This document shows, piece by piece, positions 1 to 10,416 of a DNA stretch of 64,000 nucleotides (positions are counted from its first letter, which is position 1; the number at the start of each line of letters is the position of its first letter). Position numbers and translations under genes: made by a program. Below the pieces are notes generated by a model. It saw only the letters and a list, made by a program, of their open reading frames with translations. It was not told the DNA's origin and searched no databases. The DNA lies in NCBI GenBank assembly GCA_016714795.1, contig JADKCA010000001.1, positions 744,001 to 808,000 on the forward strand, read 5' to 3'. The DNA is from Sphingomonadales bacterium. Lineage in GTDB: Bacteria > Pseudomonadota > Alphaproteobacteria > Sphingomonadales > Sphingomonadaceae.

Positions 1-1
1 C

Positions 2-832
2 CGATTCCTCATGGACTTTGTCGACATGGATTCGGCCAAGTTTGCGGCATGGGGCGAGGGGCGCGGTCTGGGCGCGCTCGCCAACCGTTTCGAGGCACGC
101 CGCTTGTTCGCGCATGAGCGCACTGTGGCCAACCGCGCAGATTTGTCTCTGTTCGTCAGCGATGCCGAAGCTGCGCTGTTTCGTCAGGCGACGGGGCTGG
201 GGGCTGACCGTGTCTGCGCGCTGGAAAACGGGATCGATCTGGAGCGTTTCGATCCCGGCCATGATGCACCCGCGCTGGACGGGCAGGGGCCTCACATCGT
301 CTTTACCGGGCAGATGGATTATGCCCCCAATGTAGAAGCGGCCATCCATTACGCCCGAAACGTCCTTCCCCGCGTTCGCGCGGTGCTGGGGGATGCGCGT
401 TTCTGGATTGTCGGGCGTTCTCCCGTTGCGTCCGTGTTCGAACTGGGCGCTTTGCCCGGCGTGATCGTGACTGGAACCGTGCCCGATCCGCGCGATCATA
501 TTGCAGGTGCAGACCTGATCGTCGCGCCGCTGTTGCTGGCGCGCGGCATTCAGAACAAGGTGCTGGAAGCCATGGCGATGGGCAAGCCGGTCTTGGCCTC
601 ACCCGCTGCCGCTGAAGGCATTGATGCTGTGGCGGATCGTGATTTCGTCTTGGCCGACGGTGCCGAAGCGCAGGCTGCGGCCACGCTTGCTTTGCTGGCT
701 GATCCCGCGCGCCGCACTGCGCTGGGTCAGGCCGCGCGGTTCCGCATGGAGGCGCGCTATGGCTGGGATGCCACGCTCGCGCCGCTGGGTGAAATGCTCG
801 CAGCAGGCAATATGCAAAGGGCCGCTGCATGA
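2..832 (+). CDS. XrtA/PEP-CTERM-associated glycosyltransferase, 5' end outside window
   Basis: This is the C-terminal part of a GT4-like glycosyltransferase. The reading frame is open to the window edge, so the ATG at 11 is probably internal. A short acidic stretch (DFVDMDS) is followed by the middle of a GT-B fold and a C-terminal donor-binding half containing VFTGQMDYAPN, GIQNKVLEAMAMG and PVLAS. Family knowledge: such transferases (TIGR03087 type, about 400 residues) sit beside exosortase A and are thought to act in the associated exopolysaccharide pathway. The stop overlaps the start of the exosortase gene by 4 bases (ATGA), so the two are translationally coupled. The assignment to the XrtA system rests mainly on this context. 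Confidence 0.8.
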   Translation, partial: RFLMDFVDMDSAKFAAWGEGRGLGALANRFEARRLFAHERTVANRADLSLFVSDAEAALFRQATGLGADRVCALENGIDLERFDPGHDAPALDGQGPHIVFTGQMDYAPNVEAAIHYARNVLPRVRAVLGDARFWIVGRSPVASVFELGALPGVIVTGTVPDPRDHIAGADLIVAPLLLARGIQNKVLEAMAMGKPVLASPAAAEGIDAVADRDFVLADGAEAQAAATLALLADPARRTALGQAARFRMEARYGWDATLAPLGEMLAAGNMQRAAA

Positions 833-2370
833 GCACCGCTACGCTCCGCCCGCCGCGCTTCGCACTGGACTGGTCCAATATCTGGACGCGCCATCTGGCC
901 GCACTCGGATTTGCAATTGCCGCTTTGCTGCTGCTGTTCGCGGGTGATGTGGCGGACATGGCCTCGATCTGGTGGACGGTCTCCACTTACACCCATTGTC
1001 TGTTCATCATCCCGATTGCGGCCTGGCTGATTTCGCAGCGCATCGAGGAAATGGCTCATGTCAGGCCGCGGGTCTGGCTGCCCGGCCTGTGCGCGACTGC
1101 GGTTGCCGCTATCCTCTGGATGCTGGGTGAAGCGGCGGGAATCGCGCTGTTCCGCCATGCCGCTCTGGTGTTGATGATGCAGTCTGCCGTGGCCGTCATC
1201 CTCGGCCGACAGGTGCTCAACGCGCTGTTGTTCCCCGTCTTCTATCTCGTCTTTCTCGTCCCGTTCGGGGAAGAACTGGTGCCGCTGCTCCAGACGATCA
1301 CGGCCAAAATGTGCATGATCCTGCTGGCCCTGACCGGGGTTCCGGCGAGCATTGATGGCGTGTTCATCACAACGCCTGCCGGCCTGTTCGAAGTGGCGGA
1401 AGCCTGTTCGGGCGTGAAATTCCTCGTCGCCATGGCGGCCTATGCCACGCTGGCCGCCAATGTCTGCTTCAAGAGCTGGAAGCGCCGGGCCGTCTTCCTG
1501 ATTTTCGGTCTGATCATGCCGGTGCTCGCCAATGGCGTCCGCGCCTTTGGGACGATCTGGATTTCAGAAAAGAGCGGGATCGAATTCGCGGCCAGCTTCG
1601 ATCATGTCATTTATGGCTGGTTCTTCTTCGGCTTCGTGATGATCCTGATCATGGCGGCCAGCTGGAAGTTCTTTGACCGTAAGCTGTCCGATCCGTGGTT
1701 GACAGGAAGCGTCGCGGAGCCTGTCGCTGCGCCCGCCCGACACCCCCTCAAGGGTGCGGCTTATGTGATTGCGCTCGCCGTGCTGGCGATGGCATGGCAG
1801 GCTGGCATGGCGTCTCTGGGGCGCATTCCGGTCTCACATCTGGTCACCATGCCTGATGTGAAGGGCTGGACGCGGGCCGAGCCGCAATCCACCTTTCCAT
1901 GGGTACCGCGTTTCGACGGTGCGGACCATCGCTTGACGGGCCAGTTCGTGAATGCCAGCGGTCAGCGCGTGGACATGGTGATCGCTATGTATGGCTGGCA
2001 GGAAGAAGGGCGCGAAATGGTGGGCTTTGGCCAGGGCAGCTTTGATCCCGAAAGCGAATGGTCATGGACGCGCGCCACGGCATCGCCAGACGGCGGCAAG
2101 GCCGATGTGATTTTTGCTCCCGGTGCAGAGCGCGAAGTGGCGGCCTTCTATGTGATGGATGGCGAAGCGACCGGCAGCGCGACACGCGTGAAGCTCGAAA
2201 CATTGCGCAGCAAACTCACGGGGGCCGATCAGGCCGGGATCGCGATTCTCGTCTCTGCGCAGGCCTGGCCCAACCAGCCGACGCGCCCTGCCATTGATGC
2301 GTTCCTGCGTGATCTGGGGCCGGTGGATCAGTTAGCCGGGCGTCTGCTCGCGCAAGCGCGGGGGCAATAG
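829..2370 (+). CDS. xrtA: exosortase A fused to EpsI domain
   Basis: This is an integral membrane cysteine transpeptidase-like enzyme that processes PEP-CTERM proteins. About eight hydrophobic segments fill residues 20-285. The three expected active-site residues are visible: Cys193 in EACSGVKF, Arg238 in ANGVRAFG and His259 in DHVIYGW. Residues from about 305 to 513 form a soluble EpsI-type domain (GWTRAEPQSTFPW, YGWQEEGREMVGFGQ). The fusion of exosortase with EpsI is known in alphaproteobacteria and explains the 513-residue length. The start overlaps the upstream glycosyltransferase stop. The next gene begins 6 bases downstream, so this is one operon. No PEP-CTERM substrate gene was noticed in the window. 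Confidence 0.92.
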   Translation: MSTATLRPPRFALDWSNIWTRHLAALGFAIAALLLLFAGDVADMASIWWTVSTYTHCLFIIPIAAWLISQRIEEMAHVRPRVWLPGLCATAVAAILWMLGEAAGIALFRHAALVLMMQSAVAVILGRQVLNALLFPVFYLVFLVPFGEELVPLLQTITAKMCMILLALTGVPASIDGVFITTPAGLFEVAEACSGVKFLVAMAAYATLAANVCFKSWKRRAVFLIFGLIMPVLANGVRAFGTIWISEKSGIEFAASFDHVIYGWFFFGFVMILIMAASWKFFDRKLSDPWLTGSVAEPVAAPARHPLKGAAYVIALAVLAMAWQAGMASLGRIPVSHLVTMPDVKGWTRAEPQSTFPWVPRFDGADHRLTGQFVNASGQRVDMVIAMYGWQEEGREMVGFGQGSFDPESEWSWTRATASPDGGKADVIFAPGAEREVAAFYVMDGEATGSATRVKLETLRSKLTGADQAGIAILVSAQAWPNQPTRPAIDAFLRDLGPVDQLAGRLLAQARGQ

Positions 2371-2376
2371 CGACCC

Positions 2377-4266
2377 ATGTGCGGCATAGCAGGCATTTTT
2401 CATCTGGAGACCGCCAAGCCAGTTGATCCCGCACGGCTGACGGCCATGACCGATGCGATGATCCATCGCGGGCCGGACGGCTCTGGCGTGTGGACTGCAC
2501 CGGGTGTCGGCTTCGGACATCGCCGCCTCTCGATCATTGATCTGGAAGGCAGTCCGCAGCCGATGCCAACGGCGGACGAGGCCTTCACAATCGTCTTCAA
2601 TGGCGAGATCTATAACTACGCAGACCTGCGCGCGGAATTGCAGGCGAGAGGCCATGTTTTCCGCACGGCGGGAGATACCGAAGTCATTCTGAATGGCTAT
2701 CGCGAATGGGGGGCAGGCGTATTGCCGCGCCTCAATGGCATGTTTGCCTTTGCCATTCATGATGCCCGCAACCAGACCTTGTTCATGGCGCGTGACCGGC
2801 TGGGCGTGAAACCGCTGTTCCACGCGCGTTTGCCCGATGGCAGCCTGATCTTCGCTTCGGAACTCAAAGGTCTGCTCGCCCATCCTGCGCTGCGGCGAGA
2901 GCCTGATCTGACTGCGATCGAGGATTATCTGGCGTTCGGCTATGTGCCGGACGATGCCTGCCTTGTCGCGGGCGTTCAAAAGCTCGCGGCGGGCCATGTG
3001 CTGACGATCACGCGCGGCAAGCCGATGCCACAGCCGCAATGCTGGTGGGACGTGGATTTCAGCGGCCGCTCGAATGCCCGCGAGGGCGATCTGAAGGAAG
3101 AGCTGCGCGCGCTTCTCCATGATGCGGTGCGGCTGCGCATGGTTTCCGATGTGCCGGTGGGGGCGTTCCTCTCTGGCGGTGTGGACAGCTCCACCGTTGT
3201 TGCCATGATGGCAGAGTTGAGCCGTTCGCCAGTCCAGACCTGCTCGATCGGCTTTGATGTCGCAGCACTTGATGAAACCGCTTATGCGGACCGCATTGCA
3301 GAGCGGTTTGCGACCGACCACCGCAAACGCATGGTGGCAGCGGATGATTTTGCCGCGCTCGATGTGCTGGCTCATGCCTTTGACGAACCCTTTGCCGATG
3401 CGTCTGCTCTGCCGACATGGCGCGTGTGCCAGCTGGCGCGCGAAACGGTGACGGTGGCGCTGTCTGGCGATGGCGCGGATGAAGCCTTTGCTGGCTATCG
3501 CCGTCACAAATTTCAGCACGCTGAAGAGCAGGTGAGGGGGCTTTTGCCCGCTTCACTCCGCAATCCTGTGTTTGGGGCCTTGGGGCGCTTCTATCCCAAG
3601 GCGGACTGGGCACCGCAGATGTTCCGCGCCAAATCCACCTTCATCAACCTCGCACGTTCTGGCGCGGAAGCCTATGCCCGCTCGGTTGGCGTCACTCCGC
3701 CGGAAATGCGCGCTGGTTTGTACAGCGAGGGGTTTAGGCGGCAACTGGGTGGCCATCGTGCGGAGGACCGGTTCATCCGCCTGATGGATGCTGCTCCGGC
3801 GCGAGACCCGCTCGACCGCGCGCAATATGCAGACCTGAAGATCTGGCTGCCGGGAGACATACTGACCAAGGTGGATCGCACCAGCATGGCAGTGAGCCTC
3901 GAAGCGCGGGAGCCGTTGCTCGATTATCGCCTGATCGAATTTGCCGCGCGCCTGCCTTTGTCCATGCGGTTACGCGGCGGGCAGGGAAAATGGCTGCTGA
4001 AGAAAACGATGGAAGGTCATCTGCCCGATGACATTCTCTATCGCCCCAAAATGGGCTTTGTGACGCCGATCTCGCAATGGTTCCGGGGCGCATTGGCGCA
4101 AAGCGCAACGGACATGGCCACACGCTCGCGCGTGGCCCAAAGCGGCTGGTTTGACAGTCCACGGCTTGAAAAACTCGTGGCGGATCATCAAACTGGCGTC
4201 AGCGACCATGGCCGCCTGATCTGGCAGATGGTGATGCTGGATAAGGCGCTGGACCGGCTGTTCTGA
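2377..4266 (+). CDS. XrtA-associated amidotransferase (asparagine synthase-like)
   Basis: This is a glutamine-hydrolysing amidotransferase of the AsnB family, 629 residues. The protein starts MCGIAGIF, so Cys2 becomes the N-terminal nucleophile of the class II glutaminase domain (about residues 2-200). The synthetase half carries the pyrophosphate loop SGGVDSSTV near residue 268 and the SGDGADEAFAGY motif. Homologues next to exosortase A (TIGR03108 group) are thought to amidate a sugar or peptide of the exopolysaccharide pathway rather than make free asparagine. The gene follows xrtA by 6 bases. It is the last gene of the operon, because the next gene is on the other strand. The physiological acceptor cannot be told from the sequence. 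Confidence 0.9.
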   Translation: MCGIAGIFHLETAKPVDPARLTAMTDAMIHRGPDGSGVWTAPGVGFGHRRLSIIDLEGSPQPMPTADEAFTIVFNGEIYNYADLRAELQARGHVFRTAGDTEVILNGYREWGAGVLPRLNGMFAFAIHDARNQTLFMARDRLGVKPLFHARLPDGSLIFASELKGLLAHPALRREPDLTAIEDYLAFGYVPDDACLVAGVQKLAAGHVLTITRGKPMPQPQCWWDVDFSGRSNAREGDLKEELRALLHDAVRLRMVSDVPVGAFLSGGVDSSTVVAMMAELSRSPVQTCSIGFDVAALDETAYADRIAERFATDHRKRMVAADDFAALDVLAHAFDEPFADASALPTWRVCQLARETVTVALSGDGADEAFAGYRRHKFQHAEEQVRGLLPASLRNPVFGALGRFYPKADWAPQMFRAKSTFINLARSGAEAYARSVGVTPPEMRAGLYSEGFRRQLGGHRAEDRFIRLMDAAPARDPLDRAQYADLKIWLPGDILTKVDRTSMAVSLEAREPLLDYRLIEFAARLPLSMRLRGGQGKWLLKKTMEGHLPDDILYRPKMGFVTPISQWFRGALAQSATDMATRSRVAQSGWFDSPRLEKLVADHQTGVSDHGRLIWQMVMLDKALDRLF

Positions 4267-4465
4267 GCCATGATCTGATTGTTATGGGAAATACGAAGAT
4301 ATCCTAAGATATCGGATTCAATGCATTTTCCAATTCGGGCAAAGGCAAACATGCCTTCGGAAACTCCCGCATGTCTTTGCAATTTCACAAAAAGTCAGAC
4401 TCATTGGAGCCCGATCGATACGTTGCGCAACTCACGCGCGCTGGCATGAACCGGCAAAGACTCCG

Positions 4466-6329
4466 CTATCGCGCTGTGCGCTCATAGGGAAGCCAGAGCG
4501 TCACCGTCGTTCCGGAACCGGCACCGGTTTGGTAACGCAGGGCTCCATGTAGCGAATTTGCACGGGCATGGATGTTCGAGACGCCCTTGCCGCGTGTATC
4601 AGGCGTGTTCATGTCAAATCCGCATCCATTGTCGGCCACATAGCTTGCAATGCCTGGGACGCCGTCATGATCCTCTTCCATGCAACCAATCCGCATCTCG
4701 GTCGCACCCGAATGCGTCAGGACATTGCCAATGGCTTCCGGAAATGCGCAACACGTGAAGCGCATTGGTGGCATCAAGCCAGGGAAGTGGTCCGCAGCGT
4801 TGCGCATTCCATTTGCACGTTATCCCGGCATCGCTCAAATCACCGGCCATGCGGTGACGCAGGTTGCCGATCAGCGCGACCAGATCGCCTTCAACCGGCT
4901 CCAGCGAGTCAACGGTAATCTTGAGGTCAGCCAGCGCACGGCGCAGTGTCTTGATGGTGCTGGCAGGCTGCTTTTGTTGGCGCGCCACCGCAAGGGCTGT
5001 GATCAGGTTGGAGCCGATGCCGTCGTGCATTTCCTGCATCAACCGTTCGCGCTCTGTGGCAATGGCGCCGCCGATGACAAGCTGTTGCCGCGCAGCCTCG
5101 CTTTCCGCCAGTTCGGCGCGCGTTTCAGCGATGCGCTGTTCAAGGGTTATATTGGCGTTTTCAAGCCCGGCAAATGCGCGAACTGAACGCTGGCCAAAAG
5201 TCAGCAGAAAGGCAACGCTGGAGAGGAAGCCCGTGAAAAGCGATATGTAGGAGTCGTTGCCATTCCATCCGGACCCTCCGACGGCCAGAAAGAAGTCGTA
5301 GATGCCAGTCATCGGGATCACAAACATGACCAGAAACAATAGCGCGTTGCCAAGTGCCGGTTTCCGCAGGAAATCCCGGAAACCGAAAATCGCGATGGCC
5401 AATGCGATCATCGTTGCCGGCACGTACAAATACGTGTTGGAGAGCCGAAACTGCCAATGGATGATATGAAGCGGTATTCCAAACACTAAGAGCGCCAACA
5501 CGATCCAACGAGTCCGCGGAAGTTTCAGATAGCTCCCGTAAAAGCCGAATGTTGCAACAAGCGTGAAATAAGTGGCGGCAACGGTCAGCGCGTTGAAGAG
5601 TGGCAGGTGGAACGGCGTCGTTCCTGCAAAATACTGATAGTTGCGCAGATACCAGAGCAGTGTCGTTATTGCGAAATAGAGAAGTTCGCTTTCCTGACGT
5701 CGCCCCATCCACAACAGAAACGCAAACCCGCCCAACACAAGCATCGCCGAGTTGGCGACCGTGGGGAGCGTAATCCTCCAAAAATATTGCTCGCTGAACA
5801 GCGACTGGATCGGGGGATGTGATCCCACAACGACTCTGCCAATGCCAACCGAGTCCTGGGAAATCGCACGGATCGCAATGTCGTTCCGCCCCGGTTTGAG
5901 CGAGGATTCAGGCAGCGGGATCAGGAAGGGCCGGTACCATGAATTCTTCTGGTCACCCGCCGATGCGTAGTTTCGGAATATCTCGTTGCCATTCACGAAG
6001 ACGGTAAACTGGTTGCGGGTGCTGACGGTGTAAAGCGCAATCGGCGTGTTGCCCAAGGCCGCACGCTCAAAGCTGAACCGGCCCCACAACGAGTGAAAGT
6101 CGCCAGTGCGCCAATCTGTATCCTGCATCCGGTAAATGTGCGGTGTTTTCGCGCGCGTCCAGCCGCTTTCAGGCAATGAAACAATCCCATCTGCCAGCAC
6201 ATAGTCGCCGTCGATGAACTCGATAACGGGTCCGGTTTCGGTGCGGGCAGTTTTGAAAACGCTGGGCGACTGCGCCATCGCGACGCTCGATGCCCAAAAA
6301 AACAGCAGGATGAAGGCGGCGATCCGCAT
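4466..6329 (-). pseudogene. 7TMR-DISM sensor histidine kinase, frameshifted
   Basis: Partner kinase of the adjacent response regulator. In order it shows a signal peptide (MRIAAFILLFFWASSVAMA), an extracellular beta-sandwich DISM-type domain (to about residue 180), seven membrane helices (about 185-380), a coiled coil, a HisKA_3 dimerisation helix with the phospho-acceptor His in MQEMHDGIGSN, and a HATPase_c domain (DNGCGFDM, GKGVSNIHARA). The frame breaks near 4742: the long frame reads LHVLRI and then loses homology, while the next frame continues PEAIGNVLTHSGA. Either two bases are missing or one is extra, next to a T run. Restored length is about 622 residues. I prefer the ATG at 6329 over a TTG two codons upstream. 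It lies 21 bases after the regulator stop, as an operon. Confidence 0.82.
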
Positions 6330-6350
6330 CAGCAAGGCCGCTTCAGCACA

Positions 6351-7025
6351 TCAACTGCGCGCCAGCAAGCCTTGGGATGATGCTTCAAACAGGGCCTCCG
6401 CCCGGCTGTTGACCTCCAGCTTGCGGTATATGTTTTTGACATGCGTGCCAATCGTATTGGGGGAGACGGTCAATATCTCTGCACAATCCGCGTTGGAAAA
6501 TCCTCGCGAGAGCAGGTTCAGCACTTCATATTCGCGCTCTGACAAGGGCGAGGCCATCGGCACGCGCGCATCTGAGGGTTCTGGCTTGATCTGGCCCAGC
6601 AATTGCCGCGCGATGATCGGGCTGATAGGTGAGCCGCCCCGGCGGATATTGCGGATTGCCTCGATGCAATCCTCGATCCGTTCGTCCTTCAACAAATAGC
6701 CCCTTGCCCCCGCGCGGATCGCATCCAGAACCTTGTTCTGGTTGGCAAAGATGGTGATCACCAAAATGTCTGTATCCCGCCCGGTCAGAGCCTCTTGGCG
6801 GATCAAAGTGACGCCGTTGCCATCGGGCAGACCCAAATCGCACAGCAGCACGTCATAGCCGCCGGCTTCGATCATGCCCGTCGCGTTGGCGAAATTATCT
6901 GCCGTAGCAGTCAGCATCATATCGTCGCAGGCATTGATCGAAGTGCCCAGCAAATCGCGCATCACTGGATCATCCTCAATGACGGCAACGCGGATCACGG
7001 GCTTCTCCTCGGTAAAGGCTATCAT
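6351..7025 (-). CDS. NarL/LuxR-family response regulator
   Basis: This is a two-component response regulator of 224 residues. The receiver domain (about residues 11-125) has the acidic pair in VIEDDP, the phospho-acceptor Asp63 in LLCDLGLPDG and the conserved Lys113 in GYLLKDE. The C-terminal LuxR-type HTH (about 157-215) reads LSEREYEVLNLLSRG and continues to NTIGTHVKNIYRKL. It is the first gene of a minus-strand pair with the DISM kinase and is divergent from the MACPF operon. A perfect palindrome lies in the shared 133-base promoter region. Regulation of both directions from that region is an inference from position. Confidence 0.92.
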   Translation of the reverse strand: MIAFTEEKPVIRVAVIEDDPVMRDLLGTSINACDDMMLTATADNFANATGMIEAGGYDVLLCDLGLPDGNGVTLIRQEALTGRDTDILVITIFANQNKVLDAIRAGARGYLLKDERIEDCIEAIRNIRRGGSPISPIIARQLLGQIKPEPSDARVPMASPLSEREYEVLNLLSRGFSNADCAEILTVSPNTIGTHVKNIYRKLEVNSRAEALFEASSQGLLARS

Positions 7026-7069
7026 TCACAAACGAATGCAGAAACTACGCCAGACGATCATGACCCGCC

Positions 7070-7102
7070 ATCACCTGATCAGGTGATTGTCGACAGCGAC
7101 AA
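7070..7102. promoter_or_regulatory. two adjacent palindromes in divergent promoter region
   Basis: Bases 7070-7087 read atcacctgatcaggtgat, a perfect 18-base palindrome. Directly overlapping its last base, ttgtcg at 7087-7092 is repeated in inverted form as cgacaa at 7097-7102. The site lies between the regulator gene (start 7025) and the MACPF gene (start 7159). A dimeric LuxR/NarL-type regulator would be expected to bind such symmetry, but no experiment or motif model supports this here. Confidence 0.45.
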
Positions 7103-7158
7103 CTTCCACTTACCACAGTGAACAGAATGCCGGAACCCATCGGAAAGAGGAGGCGATA

Positions 7159-9599
7159 ATGACCAGAAAGACTTTGCTATTGCTCGGCTGCATGGCGCTC
7201 ACCGCGCCCTATCTCGCACCCGCTTTGTCTCCGGCGATGGCGCAGTCACAGACCGGGTTGGGTTTCGACGTCACCAAGGTGGAAGTCTCGGTCGACGGAC
7301 AAGCGGAGACCTTCCGGAATGTGCAGAAACTGCAATGGGAGCGAAGCGACAGCAGTGGCCAGATCATTGCGCGCTATTCCGAAGCCGGGCGCGATGAATG
7401 GTCCGTCTATCTGTCGGACACAACCGATCCCAAATTATTCGTTCAGTTGGACCTTTTTACCAAGAAGGTCATTCAGCAGCCACGCGGTGGCGCTACGGTT
7501 CAAATCGGAACCGTGGTGGCAAATTCTACGGCTCCATTGACCTCTGCACCGGCTGGGCGCGGGGCGATTTCTTCGCTTCCGGTGGTCAGCCAGAAGACGG
7601 GCCAGGCCCCGGCTACACCCGCCACTGCGGATGATTTCGACCCATTTGCCGACCCCGCTGATCCTGCGCCAGATCCCGGGTCTGTTGTTACGCCCAAAAC
7701 CAATCGGGACATCATCAATGCCGCGTCCCAGCGGCCAGCCTTCACCCAGCGCAACGATGGGAGCGGTCAGGTCGCTGCGGCGACAAAGGGTCCGTCGTTT
7801 GACGGTCAGTGGGTCGCAGAAGGTGAAATTGCAAAGGAGAAGGGCGATGGCGTTTCGACCGCTGTGACCTGGACGTTCCGTGAAGCGCTCTGGATCACCA
7901 CGGCCCCTGACGATACAATGACAATCCATTTTGACGCGAGGCCGACCGGCTCCATCACGCTCCGCAAGGCCGGTGAAGGGCAATATTCCGGTTCGGGCTA
8001 TATCGCGAGCTTTGCCATTATCGACAAGAAGAACATCCGTCTCAATCTGGTGGGCGGGGGCACAAGCCGCGAATATGGCATTTCCACCGTACCATCGGGC
8101 GCAAAGCTGTCCCGGTCGCGGATACAGCCTGAAACCGATGACGAAATTGACACGTTCACGGCTGGCAACCTGGTTCCCCGCTTCAACGACATGTTCCTGA
8201 GCTATCGCGGCGAAAAGATGGATCTTTTCAACGCGAACCGGGGGGCAGGGCCTCGAATCTTCAAAGCACCGGGGACTCAGGATTTTTCCATCGAAAGCAA
8301 CCTTCAGTCCAAAACGATTCCCTATGGCCTTCGGGGCCAGGAAATCCGCCGGACCGAGGGGAACCAGCTGGAAAGCGTCATCACCAACATGGCTTCGTTC
8401 GAGAAGTCCATGTCATTGAATTTCGGCGTGAGCGGCTCGTTCAAAGGCGCGACCTTTGCAGCCGAAGCCAGCCGGGAAGAGAGCAAGGGTGCGGAGCGAA
8501 CCGATGGCACGACCAAAGCCTATGGTCTGGCCCGCGCCGAAATTTACGCCCTGTTCCTCGACAAGCCAAACATGCTGCTGGACCCGGGTTTCAAATTTGA
8601 CATTCTGCGGCTCGCCGATGGCGCGCTGACAGCTCAGGCGTTCCGTACCAAATATGGCACCCACTATGCGAACGCCATCCATTACGGCGGCATTGGCAAG
8701 AATCAGCGCACGGTGACCACCGAAGAATTCAAGAAATGGTCCAAGGAATCAACGTCCTACAAGCAAGAAGGCGGATTTGATGGCGGGCCGGTCGGGAGCC
8801 TGAAATCCAAGGGCGGCCTGACGATCGCGAGCGGCGATGCAAAGGGCGGGACGAGCATGTTCTCAAAAGAGACATGGTCTTCGGTCGGCGGATCTGGGAG
8901 CATGACATCCAATGGCTGGAACGTCGACGAACGCAATTCGGTGCCGATCCGCTATGATCTGCGTCCCTTGTCGGAACTGATCAGTCCGATCTTTTCGGCG
9001 AAGAGTGGAGTTCGCCAAAGCGCGCTGGTTTGCTCAATGCGCGGAGCCAGCTCGATGCCGAGATCACATCCTATCTGCAAAGCCAGCCAAAAGCGGACGA
9101 CCGCACACTTGGCCCCATCATTTACCGCCTGAAATTCCACTCGCTGGTCTGCGTGAACAATGGCGACAATGAAAAAGAGGATGTGGAACTTTACGGCAAT
9201 ATCACAGCATCGGTCCACGGACTGGAGGGGTTTCAGGAGGTCATCCTGCTCGATGCGAGCGAAGACAATATGGCATCATTTTCGTGCAGCGGGCGCAAGG
9301 AATTTCCCATCAACCGGGAAGTGCTGGTCGCCGGAAATCGCAATCCCAAAGGCGCGGGGCAGGGGTCCTTCAAGATCGTGGCAACGGGCGTGAAGGAAAA
9401 TGATCCGAGCGCGGTGCTGATCGATGATCCGATCATGGTGTGGCCGGCATCGTCGGGGTTCGACGCGTATATCTACATGAAGGACTGGAACGCCAAGCAG
9501 CCACGCACTGACATTGAGGGCACGGCCATCACCAATGCGCCGGGCTTGACCGAGGGACCGGATATCCGGGTCAAAGTGTCCTTCGAAGCTATTCAATAG
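7159..9599 (+). CDS. secreted MACPF (perforin-like) protein, frameshifted near its C-terminus
   Basis: Probable pore-forming or membrane-attack protein. The chosen ATG follows the site agaggagg and gives a signal peptide ending near APALSPAMAQ; the frame is open upstream but lacks this context. Residues about 30-100 form a small beta-rich domain, then comes a Pro/Ala linker (about 120-220). A MACPF region follows with FRTKYGTHYANAIHYGG around residues 495-510, close to the MACPF signature, and glycine-rich strands characteristic of the fold. The frame breaks in a T run at 8992-8995: adding one T restores SPIFFGEEWSSPKRAG and joins the downstream frame to 9599, giving 813 residues with a C-terminal beta domain. 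It is first in an operon of secreted proteins. Targets are unknown. Confidence 0.75.
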
Positions 9600-9610
9600 G
9601 AGCGTGACCA

Positions 9611-10371
9611 ATGTTCAAAACAAACATGTTCTTTCTTGCGGCAGCTTTGACGCTGGCTCCCTGCACCCCGGTCAGCGCTCAGGAAGCGGACTATGCGCCG
9701 GTCATGGCAAGCTTTGACGGCAAGGATGCATTGGTCTTGTCGCCATCTCCCGCGCTCGACATCAACGGGTTTGGCACGATCGAATTCTGGGTGGCGGCGA
9801 AATGGACGTCCGATCCGGGATATGATCCTGCGATCATGGGCTATTCCGGGCCAAAAGGTGCCCGCTTCGCGCTCCACATCACGCGCGATGCCACGGCACT
9901 GGGGATTCAAGCAGGCCCATATTATGAAACGGTCGATTTTGATTTTTCGGATCGCAAACTGCACCATGTCGCGATCACGACCATTGGCGAGACGATCTCG
10001 GTCATGATCGACGGCGAATTGCAGGATACGCTCGGCTTTGGTTTTGCCAATGTGCCGGTGACCAGTTTCAGCATTGGGTCGGTCGGGCGCTTTTCGCCTT
10101 TTGTTGGTGATATCGGGCAAGTGCGGATTTGGGATGAACCCGTTGATCCAGACATTCTGGTCAACTTCAGTTGGCGGGCGATAGAGGGTGAAGGGCGAAT
10201 GCGCATCCCGATCTGGAATCGCTTGTCGGCATCAGCGCGTTTGGCAATCCGGAAACCGGGGGTTTTCTGTTCGCAGGAGAGCCTGATGATCCCGAGATTG
10301 CATCGGCAGCCAATATTGCAATCGATGATAGCGGGCTGGACCCGGAAGAAGCAGGCCTTCCCCCTTCCTAA
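9611..10371 (+). CDS. secreted LamG/concanavalin-like jellyroll protein, frameshifted
   Basis: A signal peptide (MFKTNMFFLAAALTLAPCTPVSAQ) is followed by one LamG-type jellyroll: SFDGKDALVLSPSPALDI, GTIEFWVAAKW, HHVAITTIGETISVMIDGEL and VGDIGQVRIWDEPV. Such domains bind sugars or proteins at the cell surface. As read, the frame runs on to 10381 with an arginine-rich tail that looks like noise. Adding one G to the run near 10197 gives an acidic tail containing HPDLESLVGISAFGNPETGG, which ends at a stop at 10369-10371 (253 residues). The gene starts 11 bases after the MACPF gene with gagcg spacing upstream, so it is probably cotranscribed. A binding partner role for the MACPF protein is inference. 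Confidence 0.7.
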
Positions 10372-10416
10372 GCAGGCCTGACCGGAACCAACCTTCATGA
10401 TTGAAAGGATTTTGGG

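Noticed and set aside
2332..3519. 395-codon minus-strand frame
   Set aside because: Antisense to the amidotransferase gene with a His/Arg-rich composition typical of shadows.
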